NCBI RefSeq assembly: GCF_000372725.1
Contig: NW_005202428.1
Location: 264,653 to 328,652 of the forward strand
Length of the DNA stretch: 64,000 nucleotides
DNA from: Emiliania huxleyi CCMP1516
Lineage: Eukaryota; Haptophyta; Isochrysidales; Noelaerhabdaceae
Direction of reading: 5' to 3'
Position numbers and translations under genes: made by a program. The notes under the pieces are model-generated. The model saw only the letters and a program-made list of their open reading frames with translations. It had not been told where the DNA came from and ran no database searches. Shown piece after piece: positions 18,087 through 28,030 of the stretch. Positions within the stretch are counted from its first letter, which is position 1, and each line of letters begins with the position of its first letter.

Positions 18087-20415
18087 ATGAAAATTCTTTA
18101 CACCGCAGCCGCCATGACCGTCCTGAGGCGACCCGTGCCTCCGCTCCGCCACATCTCGAGCGAAGCGCTTCCGCCTTCCATTGCTGCCCTCCGCCGCTCG
18201 TCACGCTCCAAGCTCCGGCCTCGCGACGCCGCGTCGCTCTCCGCTCTCTCAGGGATGCCGCCGCTCTGGCCGCAAGTCGTCGACACAGTCTGCTCGGCCG
18301 GCGTGCTGCCGCGCAAGGAGCTCTTCGAGGCGTGGGAGGTGGCCGTGTGCGTCGACGCTGCGTTCCCGGCGATTCCGCTCGTCGCGGACCTGGCTGCTGG
18401 CCACGGCCTGCTCGCGTGGCTCTTGCTGCTGCTCGGCGCTCGGCGCGGCGTCCGCCGCCGGGCCGTGTGCGTCGACACACGCCTCCCTGACGCGGCGCTC
18501 TCGCTGAGCGACGCCTTTGGCGAGCGCTGGCCCGAGCTGCGCGGTCAGCACCAGTACGTCGAGGGGACGTTGGACGCGGTGAGCGCCGCGCCCGGCGAGG
18601 CGCTCTTCACGTCGGTGCACGCTTGCGGTCCGCTCTCGGACCGCGTGATCGAGCGCGCTGTGGCCAGCGCCTGCCCCGTCGCCCTCGTCCCCTGCTGCCA
18701 CTCGCTCCGCAAGCAGCCGCCTCCGCCGCCCTTTACTCGCGCGGCGCTCGAGGCGGCTCCCGCACCACCCACGGGACTGACCGCACACTGGGTTCGGTAC
18801 TCTGGAGGTATGGTACTAGGTGGCAGCCGCGGTCCTCGGCCAGCCGGCGGCGATCGACGGCTTTCGGATCGCGTCGCTGCGCGGCCGCGGCTACAGCATC
18901 GATCTGCGGCACATCCCGGCCGACATCTCCCCATACAACTCCCTCCTCCTCGCCACGCCGCCGGCGGACGCCGCCGCAGCGGCGGCGGCGGCCGCCGACG
19001 CGCGCGCGTCCGCCGCGGCCTCGCGCGCCGCGGTGGGGTCAATAGAGGGGAAGGGCCACGGGGGAGGGAGGGGGCGGAAGGCGCAGTGCGTCTCGCACTC
19101 CTCGTGCTTTGGGGCGCGGCCTGCTCGCTGCTGCCGCCGCCGCTTCCACACACCGAAGAGGCCCCACGCCAGACAGCGCGGGGCACCCTTCTGAGAACCC
19201 CTTTGAGAGCAGCACGTTTCTGAGCCCAACGAGAGCTCACGGGGAGACGTGAGCTCGGCGACCTCGAGGCGGGGAGTGTACCAGACAGCGGCGTGGCACG
19301 TAGGTCCCGGCACAGAAGCGGCGCGCGCGGGAGAGCGGGCCGCGCTCGCAGTGGCCGGGCGACATACCCCTGGGCGACGGGCTGGCCGTGGCGGAGATGG
19401 CGGGCCGGAGGTGCGCCGCCGGGGCAGCACCGCACGTCCTTTGGGTAGTCCTCCCCCCCCCCCCCCCAAACACCCACCCACCACCATCACCACCACTCAC
19501 GCACGCACACGCACGCACGCACGCACGCACGCGCGCACGCGCGCGCACGCGCACGCACGCACGCGCGCACGCACACGCACACACACACGCGCGCGCACGC
19601 ACACACGCACACCTCACCCACGCACGCTTCCTCTGCTGAGGCATCCAGCCCCTCCCCCCTCTCCCTCCCTTCCCTGCCTCAAGGCCCCCGACATGGAGCC
19701 GCGACATCGAGGTCTCGGCCTGGATGGGGGAGAAAGAAATGAAGGGATTCATCGGTTAACTCGTCCCTTCCTTAACTATCGAGGTCTCGCTCTGGATGGA
19801 GGAGAGCGGGCCCGTCACTGCCGCGACACTGCTCACCCTCGCTCGCGCCGCCGTGGGCGCGCCGTGGGCAGACCGGCGCAAGGGTGGCGGCGAGGGCGGC
19901 GAGGGCGGTGCCGGCGAGGGCGGTGCCGGCTGGCGGCCTCACCGCACAGTGGCGGAGGGGGGTAGCGAAGGCGAGGCCGCGTGGGATGCGGCGGCGGCGG
20001 TGGCGGCGGCTGTTGCCGGGGCGAGGGCCGAAGGCGGGGGCGAAGGCCGGGGCGAAGGCGGGGGCGAAGGCGGGGGCGAAGGCGGGGGCGAAACCACACC
20101 CGTCGCCGGCACGGCGTCTGCAGAGGGGGAGGCGAGCGGCGTGCAGATTGCGGTGCGGCTCCGCGATGTGTTCCGTGAGCCCGCCGCGGGCCGCCGCGCT
20201 TGCTCGTACCGGCGCTCGCCCTCTCCGCGCCTCCGGCCGCCTCGCATCTCGTTTGCCTCCACCACCACTCGCACGTTTGCTGCCGTAGGCTCGAGTTCCG
20301 CGCGGTCGGCCGTCCCATCAGCAAGGGGGACGCCGGCATGTGGCAGGCGCGTGTGCGGGAGGCGCTCGGCCAATGGCAGCAACTGGAGAGCGAGGGAGGG
20401 TTTGTGCTTCGATGA
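18087..20415 (+). CDS. Methyltransferase / FDX-ACB fusion protein
   Basis: Exons I can join: 18087-18752, 18820 to about 19034, an exon ending at 19711, 19784-20211 and 20289-20415. One or more middle exons between 19035 and 19690 are not resolved. The N-terminal part is a SAM-dependent methyltransferase-like domain: PLVADLAAGHGLLAWLLLLL (motif I), then TSVHACGPLSDRVIERAV and ALVPCCHSLRK, as in Methyltransf_32-type proteins. The C-terminal part reads PPTWSRDIEVSLWM, VQIAVRLRDVFREPAAGRR, YRLEFRAVGRPIS and LESEGGFVLR, the ferredoxin-fold anticodon-binding (FDX-ACB) domain of phenylalanyl-tRNA synthetases. A tRNA-linked methylation role is plausible but inferred. The intron at 18753-18819 is 67 bp with a GC donor; 19712-19783 (GT) and 20212-20288 (GC) are also short. 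Confidence 0.65.
19497..19622. repeat. CA/CG microsatellite in an intron
   Basis: Alternating ACGC and ACAC units followed by ACCTCACCCACGC, the junction also seen at the CA end of the (CA)n-TTACC family. This may be a truncated copy of that family inside the intron preceding the FDX-ACB exons. Confidence 0.5.
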
Positions 20416-20940
20416 GGCGTTTGCCAGAAAGCGCCAACGTTACGCAACTGCCGGCTTTATTAAATAAAAACCAATCGTGGCCAGTCCCGCTATGGATATG
20501 CCCAACCCACAAAATGAATACGCATCGCCTTATGCTCTGGTTTCGGGTGCGTAACACCTGGTGCGTAGACAGGCGCAGTTATCAAAATACAGCAGATATG
20601 AAGGCCGGCCCTCACCCCGGACCTGCTCACAGCGCATATTTTCCTTCGAAACCAGCACAGAATACTTCAATGTTGGCCCTGCCCCGCACTTACGCAGCAT
20701 AATTTTACCAATTCAGGCCAATGACGACCGTGATACACATGACGTATCATGTATCCGCATACGTACCCCCTCCTGGCGCCACAGCCTGGAGGCGCTGACG
20801 TACTACGTATACGCATTATGTTTCTGCACTCGCCAAAACGCCCGCGAGACGATTGCCTGGCCAATGATTTCAGGCTCCCGCGCTGCCTTGCTCAACGAAT
20901 CCCAATTGTCAAACTCGCGAGAATCACGTGCGTCCGCTGC
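20416..20940. other. Intergenic, ACGTAT-rich
   Basis: Contains AATAAA at 20462 just after the FDX-ACB stop, a candidate poly(A) signal. Several motifs such as GACGTATCATGTATCC, CTACGTATACGCATTATG and GTGCGTAACAC resemble the GCGTAATAC motif repeated at 21985-22560. Confidence 0.4.
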
Positions 20941-21696
20941 ATGATGGCCCCGCCTCGGACCGCGTCGTCAGAGGGCGTTATGCTGATCCCAGCCATCACC
21001 AAGAGGAACACGACTGGCTACAAGAACGTGTCCTACAACCGGCGCGAGAAGAAGTTCACGGCGGAGGTGAATGCTGGCGGCACGCGTGTCCACCTCGGCT
21101 ACTTCAACACCGCCGAAGAGGCGGCCACCGCTTACGCTCGGTCAGAGTACGGCCGCGCCGACGCCGCCAAGCTGCTGCAGCCCCGCCCCGCTCCCACTCC
21201 CGCTGGCGCCGAGGCGATACGGCAGGCGGAGAGGGAGGGCCTGACTCTGGCCACCAGCAGCAGCAACACCGGCTACAAAGGCGTCTACTACCGCCCGAAG
21301 GAGCGAGGCAGCAAGAAGTACAAGCTGGAGGAGAGGACTGGTGGCAAGCAAGTCACTCTCGGCTGGTTCGCCACCGCCGAGGAGGCGGCGCTCTTCTATG
21401 CCCGCAGGGAGGCGGGCAAGGACACGCTAGCCAGCGATCTCACTGCGCCGCCGCTGCCGCCGCCGCCGTCCTTGACCTCTGCGGAGCTGCCAGTGTACGA
21501 GCTCAGCATTCTGACGCCTGAGCAAATGGCCGCCAACCCGACATACAGTCCATCGTCCAATTTGGACTATAGTCGAGCGCGTCGGAGAGGTGTTTGGAGA
21601 CAGGCTCATGATTATGCGGCAGCCCTAGCACTTGGAGCACTAGCGGCAGCGCCAACTTATGGCAGCCCTAGCGGCAGCGCCAGTGCGCGCACATAA
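20941..21696 (+). CDS. AP2-domain protein with two AP2 repeats
   Basis: Single exon, 251 residues from ATG 20941 (a second ATG follows directly). Two AP2/ERF DNA-binding domains: NTTGYKNVSYNRREKKFTAE...VHLGYFNTAEEAATAYAR and NTGYKGVYYRPKERGSKKYK...VTLGWFATAEEAALFYAR. Each has the YRG/YKG strand element and the conserved 'LG.f.taeeAa.ayar' helix. The C-terminus is Pro/Ala/Ser-rich and runs into a GGCAGCCCTAGCGGCAGCG tandem motif that continues past the stop. In algae such proteins act as transcription factors or are derived from homing-type nucleases; no nuclease domain is present here. The frame stays open upstream to 20749. Confidence 0.8.
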   Translation: MMAPPRTASSEGVMLIPAITKRNTTGYKNVSYNRREKKFTAEVNAGGTRVHLGYFNTAEEAATAYARSEYGRADAAKLLQPRPAPTPAGAEAIRQAEREGLTLATSSSNTGYKGVYYRPKERGSKKYKLEERTGGKQVTLGWFATAEEAALFYARREAGKDTLASDLTAPPLPPPPSLTSAELPVYELSILTPEQMAANPTYSPSSNLDYSRARRRGVWRQAHDYAAALALGALAAAPTYGSPSGSASART

Positions 21697-21699
21697 AGG

Positions 21700-21976
21700 G
21701 GGGGGGTGGGGGGGTTAGGGGGTGGCTGTCGAGGGCTATGCCCGAGTCTGTTGTTACCAGCGCACATACAATCCTAGCCAGCTTATGGCAGCCCTAGCGG
21801 CAGCGCCAATTTATGGCAGCTGCCTAGCGGCAGCGCGAAGGTAGGGTAAGGGGTTAGGGTTAGGGGGGGGGTAGGTGTTTAGGGGTTAGGGGTTAGGGGT
21901 TAGGGGTTAGGGGTTAGGGGTTAGGGGTTAGGGGTTAGGGTTAGTGGTTAGGGGTTAGGGGTTAGGGGTTAGGTGG
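21700..21976 (+). repeat. Telomere-like TTAGGGG tract
   Basis: From 21845 to 21976 there are about fifteen consecutive or near-consecutive GGGGTTA/GGGTTA units; weaker G-runs precede it from 21700. The G-rich strand is the plus strand. It is flanked by unique gene-bearing DNA on both sides, so it is interstitial in this assembly. Confidence 0.85.
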
Positions 21977-21984
21977 GCGGATCC

Positions 21985-22560
21985 GCGTCAGACGTATGCG
22001 TAATACGTGAGGCGTAACCCTTGCTGGCCGCCACTTCTCAGTCAAATCCGTCGTGCGTGTGCGTAATACGTGGGACGTAAGCTCCCCCCGGACACCCATG
22101 GCGACCGATGCGTTCAGACGTATGCGTAATACATGAGGCGTAACCCTTGCTGGCCGCCACTTCTCAGTCAAATCCGTCGTGCGTGTGCGTAATACGTGGG
22201 ACGTAAGCTCCCCCCGGACACCCATGGCGACCGATGCATCAGACGTGTGCGTAATACATGAGGCATAATCCCCTCTCCGCCGCCGTTCACGGTCGAGAGC
22301 GTAGTGCATGTGCGTAATGCGTCGGTCATAGGCCCACCCAGCCCCGATTTACGATCCCACTGCGTAAGACGTGTGCGTAATACACCGTGCGTAGCGCCCC
22401 GAGAGAGCCTCTCTGGCAAAGCTTACATAAAACAGATGCGTGGTGCGTGGTGCGTAGCGGCCAGAAGGTCGGTGGTAACGATCGGTGCAAGAAGACGTGC
22501 GCATAATACGCAGCACATCTGAAATCACCGATCGGGCTTTCTGTCTGTACGCGTGAAGCG
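21985..22560. repeat. GCGTAATAC-centred tandem repeats
   Basis: Two near-identical ~125 bp units (about 21986-22111 and 22112-22236) followed by degenerate units. Each contains the phrases GACGTATGCGTAATAC, CCACTTCTCAGTCAAATCCG and GACACCCATGGCGACCGATG. The motif GTGTGCGTAATAC recurs at 20-60 bp spacing through 22560. The position next to telomere-like DNA suggests a subtelomeric satellite. Confidence 0.75.
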
Positions 22561-23708
22561 AGGCGTATGCGTGACGCATCACTGAGCCGCCACCCGGCTT
22601 GACACGGCACCAAAATACACGACGTCTCAGCGACGTCCTACGGACCGTGGGCATGGATGTGCATAAGGTGGCCAATAATTGCGTTAGTGGCTCTTACATA
22701 TCCATAGCGGGACTGGCCACCTCCCATAAAAACAAACTATCCTACATGAGAAGGAAGACACCTGGGCCACACCTGGGGAGAATGCGTGCAAATGAATGTG
22801 CGCCTTTAATAGAGGTACAAACTACAATACCCTGCGAGTCAGTGGGCACAGACCCCGTTGGACCGTGAGTTGACCAGGGGTTGTGCGCCGGGCCCTCCTG
22901 CTCGGCTCCAGCCAGTAGACAAGTCTTGTCACTAACAGAGTAGAAGGATCTGACCTCGGGGCCGATGTGACCAAGCGCTGGTAGCGTGGTTTGACCTCTC
23001 ACCCATGGTCTCACAGTGTGCCGGCAGTCGCCGAGCAGTGTCGCTCACACAAGCCGCAGCACAAGTGACTGAGGGCCAGTGAGGGCGAGCCCATCGCTGT
23101 CACAGCTGTGGCAGCCGCACAGTGGGCTGTGCTATCTGTGCAGAGCGTGTGAGCAGCCGAGGAGCTGCTCTCCAGGCTTCAGGCGCAAAGAGCTGCATGC
23201 CACCGAAAGCGCTGTCGAGGTTCGCCGAGCGCGGCGCAGGTTGAGGGAAGCCGCCACAGACGAGCGCGTTGCGCCTGCCCGCCGGGACCATAGGTCGTCC
23301 GGCTTTGCCGACGGGCGACGTGGACGGGACACAGGGACGGGCGAACCACGTACCCCAACAAGCATGATCCAGAGAACGGCTCGGGGCATTGTACTACATA
23401 GTGCGGGACCTGGGGCAGCAACCAACGACCTGGATGGGGACGGGGTGCTGCGCAACCGACGCTAATGTGTTTATCACAGTAGCCCCGGGACGGGGGGGGG
23501 GGGGGCGGGCCTCACCCGGGACTCTCACCCCGAGACCCCACCCCGGGACGCGCCGGCTGCGGGTGAGGCCCCACCCCCGGGGCAGTGAGGGGCAGGGGCG
23601 GGGCGGAGCTCCTCAGAGTGAGGCCCGCCCCGGGGGCACCCCCACCCCCCCCACCCCGCCCCCCGGGCACCCGACCCGCCCTCAGCTCTCAGCTCCCCAC
23701 CACGCAAG
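22561..23708. other. Gene-free stretch
   Basis: No gene with recognisable features. 23480-23700 is an extreme G/C stretch of CACCCCGGG-type words ending in CACCACGCAAG, which looks like the 3' end of an intron in front of the Tudor-like exon. Confidence 0.4.
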
Positions 23709-24068
23709 GTGCAGCGGACCGGCCTGGTGGGCAAGCGGACGATGAAGACCTTTGGCGGCTATGGCACCTTCGTCGGAGATATCGTCTCTTACGACCCGGA
23801 GACGGGATGTTACCAGCAGGTCACCTATGAGGACGGCGACAAGGAGGGCTTCTCGCGAGCCTCTGTCCAGGCTGGCGTGCGGCGATTCCAGGCCCAGGCA
23901 AAGTATGCGATCCGTCTCGCCGAGGCGCGCTTTTTTGCGTCCGCCTCGGTAGATGTTAGAGACTTTGTGCGTTTGAGCGCGGCCCACCGGCCGGTGGCGC
24001 GCATGCCGAGCCAGAGTCCTCGCGACCGGTGCCAGCGGCAGCGGTCGCGCGCGGCTGTAGCCGCGTAG
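23709..24068 (+). CDS. Tudor-like domain exon, partial gene
   Basis: Open exon of 119 residues directly after an AAG acceptor. The recognisable part is GKRTMKTFGGYGTFVGDIVS...CYQVTYEDGDKEGFS. The pattern 'G..V.K.F.G.G.F.G.I..YD...Y.V.YEDGD.E' is the Tudor-like module found in plant DDT/PHD proteins (PTM-type) and in many algal chromatin proteins. The remainder is basic and ends at a stop at 24066. The upstream exon was not found, so the gene is incomplete or broken. A chromatin role is only an inference from the domain. Confidence 0.5.
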   Translation: MQRTGLVGKRTMKTFGGYGTFVGDIVSYDPETGCYQQVTYEDGDKEGFSRASVQAGVRRFQAQAKYAIRLAEARFFASASVDVRDFVRLSAAHRPVARMPSQSPRDRCQRQRSRAAVAA

Positions 24069-24199
24069 GAGCCCTGGGTCGGCCACCGTGGCCACTGCCC
24101 AAGGCAGCGGCCACCATGGCAGCGCGCTACGGCGTCTGAAGAAAGAACTCGCTCGCCACACACTGGCCGACACTCGCTCAGTCGCTCTCAGGCTCAGAC

Positions 24200-24700
24200 T
24201 CCGAGGACACTCTCGCTCAATCACTCAGACTCCAGCTCTCCGACCGGGGCCGCCGCCTACCAATGCGAAGGCGGTGCCGTGAATGCACCGGCTGCCTGGC
24301 GACGGAATGCGGCACCTGCCGCGAGTGCCTTGACCGGCTGCGGTTTGGCGGTAAGGGGGTTCGCAAAAAGCTGTGCCGCCGTCGCAAATGTCTAAACCCT
24401 CAGCTCGCAGGGCGTATCCATGTCGCCGCCAAGCCCGCCGCCGCCGCTCCCGCCGCCACCGTTTCTGCCGCCGCCCCGCCGCGGGATGCAATGCTGCCGC
24501 TGCTCATCCGGCAGGCGCGAGCGCACCTCTCGCGGCTCAGGCGCCTCCCTGCTCCGCACGGCTACCTCCTCGCCTCCGTCCTGGCGTCCTCCGCCTCCGC
24601 CGTCGCCACCTCAGTCTCCGCCGCCTCCGCATCCACTTCCGCCTCCGCCGCCGCCTCCTCCTCCGTCCCCGCCTCCGCCTCCGCCTCCTCGTTTCCGTGC
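24200..24700 (+). repeat. Segmental duplicate of 26660-27190 (CXXC gene 5' part)
   Basis: About 490 bp with only a few differences from 26660-27190, including the leader CTCAATCACTCAGACTC, the whole CXXC finger, and the CCTCCG tract. Homology ends inside the CCTCCG tract in both copies. Confidence 0.9.
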
Positions 24701-24796
24701 ACGGGCGGGTTTAGGCAGCATCATCCCGACTTGCCAGGCAATGATAGACATAATGGGGACGCGCTCAGAATGCTACGAGAGTGGCGCCCCAGTTGA
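24263..24796 (+). CDS. CXXC zinc-finger protein, copy 1 (truncated)
   Basis: 177 residues from ATG 24263. A full CXXC finger lies at residues 3-45: CRECTGC, CGTCRECLDRLRFGGKG and KKLCRRRKCLN, with eight cysteines and the KFGG-type DNA-contact loop of CpG-binding CXXC domains (DNMT1, CFP1, KDM2). After an Ala/Ser-rich stretch the sequence diverges from copy 2 and stops at 24796, whereas copy 2 continues for another 150 residues. Within the same DNA a second frame encodes the proline-rich N-terminus of the neighbouring Cys-rich gene. I infer a duplication whose right end fused to another gene in the CCTCCG tract. Confidence 0.65.
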   Translation: MRRRCRECTGCLATECGTCRECLDRLRFGGKGVRKKLCRRRKCLNPQLAGRIHVAAKPAAAAPAATVSAAAPPRDAMLPLLIRQARAHLSRLRRLPAPHGYLLASVLASSASAVATSVSAASASTSASAAASSSVPASASASSFPCTGGFRQHHPDLPGNDRHNGDALRMLREWRPS

Positions 24797-26060
24797 TCAA
24801 CAGAAGGATCTCATGTGCCAATGCATCAGAGAGAATGCGGATAATATGTGCCAGCCGAGCCCGGCCGATGGCTGCCTGGCATGCTACGGCTGCCTTCACC
24901 CGCCATCGCCACCGCCACCGCAGCACCCCCCGCTCCCGCCGCCGCACCCACCCGCTCCGCCGCCGTCGCCGCCGCCGCCACCGCCGCCGTCACCGCCGGC
25001 ATGCCCCTACTCCGCCGTCGTCAACACCGAGACGGAGTGCGATACGGGTGATTCGTGTGCGTTTCTTTGGCAGCTCGCGCAGATGGACTGTGACGACCTC
25101 TTTCACTATTCCTACTGTGGTTGCGAGAGCCTCAGAAGATGCTACAACGTGCCAGGTGATACGGAATGGAACGACAGAACGAAAGGATGGTGGGTTACTT
25201 CACGTCCTGCACCGAGTGCTACTGCCCAAGCGTTCACAACTCGAAACCACGCCTCCGCTTCTGGCCGGAAAAGCCGCAATGCGCTCTGTCGCCGGCTCCA
25301 GCGCCCGTGCCAAGTCCCTCACCGAACCCGACGCGCTCGCCCGCGCAGAGCCCCTCGCCGAATCCCACGCCCTCGCCCTGGCCGGACGGGGATGGGGTCT
25401 GTTGCGCACCTTATCAATCTTGGGGACAGAGTTACTACTATGTGCCCACATGGCCACTATGTCGGAAGCCGACTGTCGCCTCGTACCCCGATGTCGAGTT
25501 TCAGTGCCGAGATGGACCGCATGGGATCTCCTCGGACCATTCTCACAGTGGCTGCCCACCCAACATCGCCATTCTGCCCGCCCCCCCCCGCCGGCCCCGC
25601 CAGCACCCCCATACTTGTGCCAGACGGGAAACAACTTCTTCGACAACACAATCGGGCCCCCAGTCATCAGCGGCGGGCGTCCCGCCAACTACAGGTGTTG
25701 TGGCGCAATCCACGTCGGCAACTGCGCCAGCCCTCCCTACCCATGGGAGCAGCTTTGGGGAGGATGGGGGCCAAGTACCGGCGGCGAGGGGAGCTACGGA
25801 AACTGCAACTCTGAACACGCCCCGAAAACGGTCCCCTGCAAGAGCTACCAGGGAGAACTCTACAACTGCTTCAACTGCAGGATACGGATCTTCTCCCAGC
25901 CGATTTCGACGACATCCGCTTTTCCTCGTCGGGCACATCCGTGACCGCTAGAAAGTACGACAGCTCGGATCGCAAAGGAGCCTGGGGTCAGAACCTGTGG
26001 ATCGTATGCGACGGCGACCCGGCCCAAGGTAGGGGCGAATGCGCCCCAGTGCCTCCTTAG
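24420..26060 (+). pseudogene. Pro-rich, Cys-rich secreted-type protein, frame-disrupted
   Basis: Coding-type sequence in at least three frames. It begins with polyproline (PPPPSPPQSPPPP), then a cysteine domain (IIPTCQAMIDIMG...CQCIRENADNMCQPS...GCLACYGC), a second polyproline linker, ETECDTGDSCAFLWQLAQMD, ECYCPSVHNSKP, YYYVPTWPLC, LCQTGNNFFDNTIGPPV and finally DFDDIRFSSSGTSVTARKY before a TAG at 26058. Frame changes fall near 25185 (GG-rich), 25580 (run of nine C) and 25880. These may be introns, true decay or homopolymer errors in the assembly. The architecture recalls hydroxyproline-rich cell-surface proteins of algae (pherophorin-like layout). The first ~280 bp belong to the CXXC duplication. 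Confidence 0.5.
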
Positions 26061-26159
26061 ATTGAGAGAGTGTGATGAGAAGTCATGTGATGAGTCTAAC
26101 GGGACCCGGGACCGTGTGGGGCTAGTTCCATTTCACAGTGGCGCAGCGCGAGTGTTGGT

Positions 26160-26389
<230 letters not shown>

Positions 26390-26659
26390 ACCAGTGGGGG
26401 GGGGAACCTCACTCACTCACATCCAGGGCCGGGGAGCTACAGTTATAAGGCCAGGTGCTCGGCATCGGGTTACGCCGGTTACGGAGCCCACCGCATCCAT
26501 GTGGAGAAGTTTACCTTACCTTTCCTTACCTTACACCGCATCCCACTCCCACCCCGGGGTACGGGGGGGTTACCAATATCTCCGGCACCCGTTGTGGGGG
26601 GTTACCAACGCGACCCCCGACCCCAGGGTCGGCAGTCGGCTCGCTCGACTGATTGTCGG

Positions 26660-27190
26660 AAGCTGTCGCTCAATCACTCAGACTCCTCTCTCCGACCGGC
26701 GCGCCTACCAATGCGAGGGCGGTGCCGTGAATGCACCGGCTGCCTGGCGACGGATTGCGGCACCTGCCGCGAGTGCCTTGACCGGCTGCGGTTTGGCGGT
26801 AAGGGGGTTCGCAAAAAGCTGTGCCGCCGTCGCAAATGTCTAAACCCTCAGCTCGCAGGGCGTATCCATGTCGCCGCCAAGCCCGCCGCCGCCGCTCCCG
26901 CCGCCACCGTTTCTGCCGCCGCCCCGCCGCGGGATGCAATGCTGCCGCTTCTCATCCGGCAGGCGCGAGCGCACCTCTCGCGGCTCAGGCGCCTCCCTGC
27001 TCCGCACGGCTACCTCCTCGCCTCCGTCCTGGCGTCCTCCGCCTCCGCCGTCGCCACCTCAGTCTCCGCCGCCTCCGCCTCCACTTCCGCCTCCGCCGCC
27101 TCCTCCTCCTCCGTCCCCGCCTCCGCCTCCGCCTCCGCATCCACTTCCGCCTCCGACGGCGCCGCGGCCCTCGCCTCCGCCTCCGCCTCC
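26660..27190 (+). repeat. Segmental duplicate of 24200-24700
   Basis: Second copy of the CXXC 5' region. The CCTCCG tract is longer and differently arranged than in the first copy; the leader lacks about 15 bp present in copy 1. Confidence 0.9.
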
Positions 27191-27649
27191 TCAATTCCGC
27201 CCTCGCCCGTCCCCGGCTGCTTCTGCGCCCTCCCAGCCAGCCCGGGCGCCTTCCAGACCCTCGCCGTCCCCGACGCCGCCGCCGCCCCCGGCGGCACGTT
27301 CCATCGCTGGCAGACAGGTATGCTCACACGTGCGATCCCCGGCCCCCCCGCCGTCGCCGTCTCCGCCACAGGCAGCGCGCGGGGTGGGGAGTCGTGCCGG
27401 TCGCCGCTGCGCAGCGAATGGGACGAGCTGCTCGCCCCCGCAACCCGCGAGGGCGGCGCGGAGGAGACTGGCTCTGTTGCCGCCGCCGTTCCGCTGGCGC
27501 CGTTGACTGCAGCCAGCCCCGCACTAGCCGCACCGCTGCTCCCCGCGCTCGCCTCGACTCTCGCCCGGACTTTGGCCTCCGACGGCGCCGCGGCCCTCGC
27601 CGCCGCACCCTCCGCCGCCGCGCCCGGGCGGGCAAAGCGTGCTACTTGA
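26711..27649 (+). CDS. CXXC zinc-finger protein, copy 2
   Basis: Single frame of 312 residues from ATG 26711. The CXXC finger (CRECTGC, CGTCRECLDRLRFGGKG, KKLCRRRKCLN) differs from copy 1 by single residues (for example D for E before the second Cys group). It is followed by a long Ala/Ser tract and a more complex part: GTFHRWQTGMLTRAIPG, ESCRSPLRSEWDELLAPA and AASPALAAPLLPALAS. CXXC fingers bind unmethylated CpG; in such a CpG-rich genome this suggests a chromatin regulator. The stop at 27647 is followed directly by a GTGAG and an introner-like sequence, so the true C-terminus may come from a further exon. Confidence 0.7.
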   Translation: MRGRCRECTGCLATDCGTCRECLDRLRFGGKGVRKKLCRRRKCLNPQLAGRIHVAAKPAAAAPAATVSAAAPPRDAMLPLLIRQARAHLSRLRRLPAPHGYLLASVLASSASAVATSVSAASASTSASAASSSSVPASASASASTSASDGAAALASASASSIPPSPVPGCFCALPASPGAFQTLAVPDAAAAPGGTFHRWQTGMLTRAIPGPPAVAVSATGSARGGESCRSPLRSEWDELLAPATREGGAEETGSVAAAVPLAPLTAASPALAAPLLPALASTLARTLASDGAAALAAAPSAAAPGRAKRAT

Positions 27650-28030
27650 GGTGAGTATGTGAACGGCGCCTCTTCACGGCACGCGCTGTGAGCAGGTGGG
27701 GCGCCATCGTCGACGAGTGGGCAGAGTAGCCTAGATGCCGGATTGCGGATCCGTGTACTCCGATTGGCACTCAAACACACATTCAGCGGTATGCAGCTGT
27801 CTCCATTCATACAGCGCGTTGGCTCTCGGAATTGCGCTGCACGCACCCTTCGCATTCCCGCCCTGACTGTGGCATTCTCGTGAGGTCAGGCAAACGAGTT
27901 GGATCTGCTGGAGGGGGCCGGTAAGTGCCATGCGGCAGACCCGGCGGCACCGCCTTCGCCGTTTCCCTCGCCGCCGGAGCTTGCCCCTCCTTCCCGGATC
28001 TCGCCACCGCTGCTCCCCTTTGCATCCCAG
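27650..28030 (+). other. Introner-like segment and spacer
   Basis: 27650-27697 reads GTGAGTATGTGAACGGCG, CCTCTTCACGG, CGCGCTGTGAGCAG, a diverged relative of the CTGTGAACAG element with good GT and AG ends. The bases after it (GTGGGGCGCCATCGTCGACG) look coding for a few codons. No larger gene is seen before 28031. Confidence 0.45.

Noticed and set aside
17533-18480. Long minus-strand frame across the methyltransferase exon
   Set aside because: It is antisense to the well-supported plus-strand exon 18087-18752 and reads as Arg/Ala-rich shadow sequence.
21838-21976. True chromosome end
   Set aside because: Unique, gene-bearing sequence continues for more than 40 kb beyond the tract, so at face value it is interstitial.
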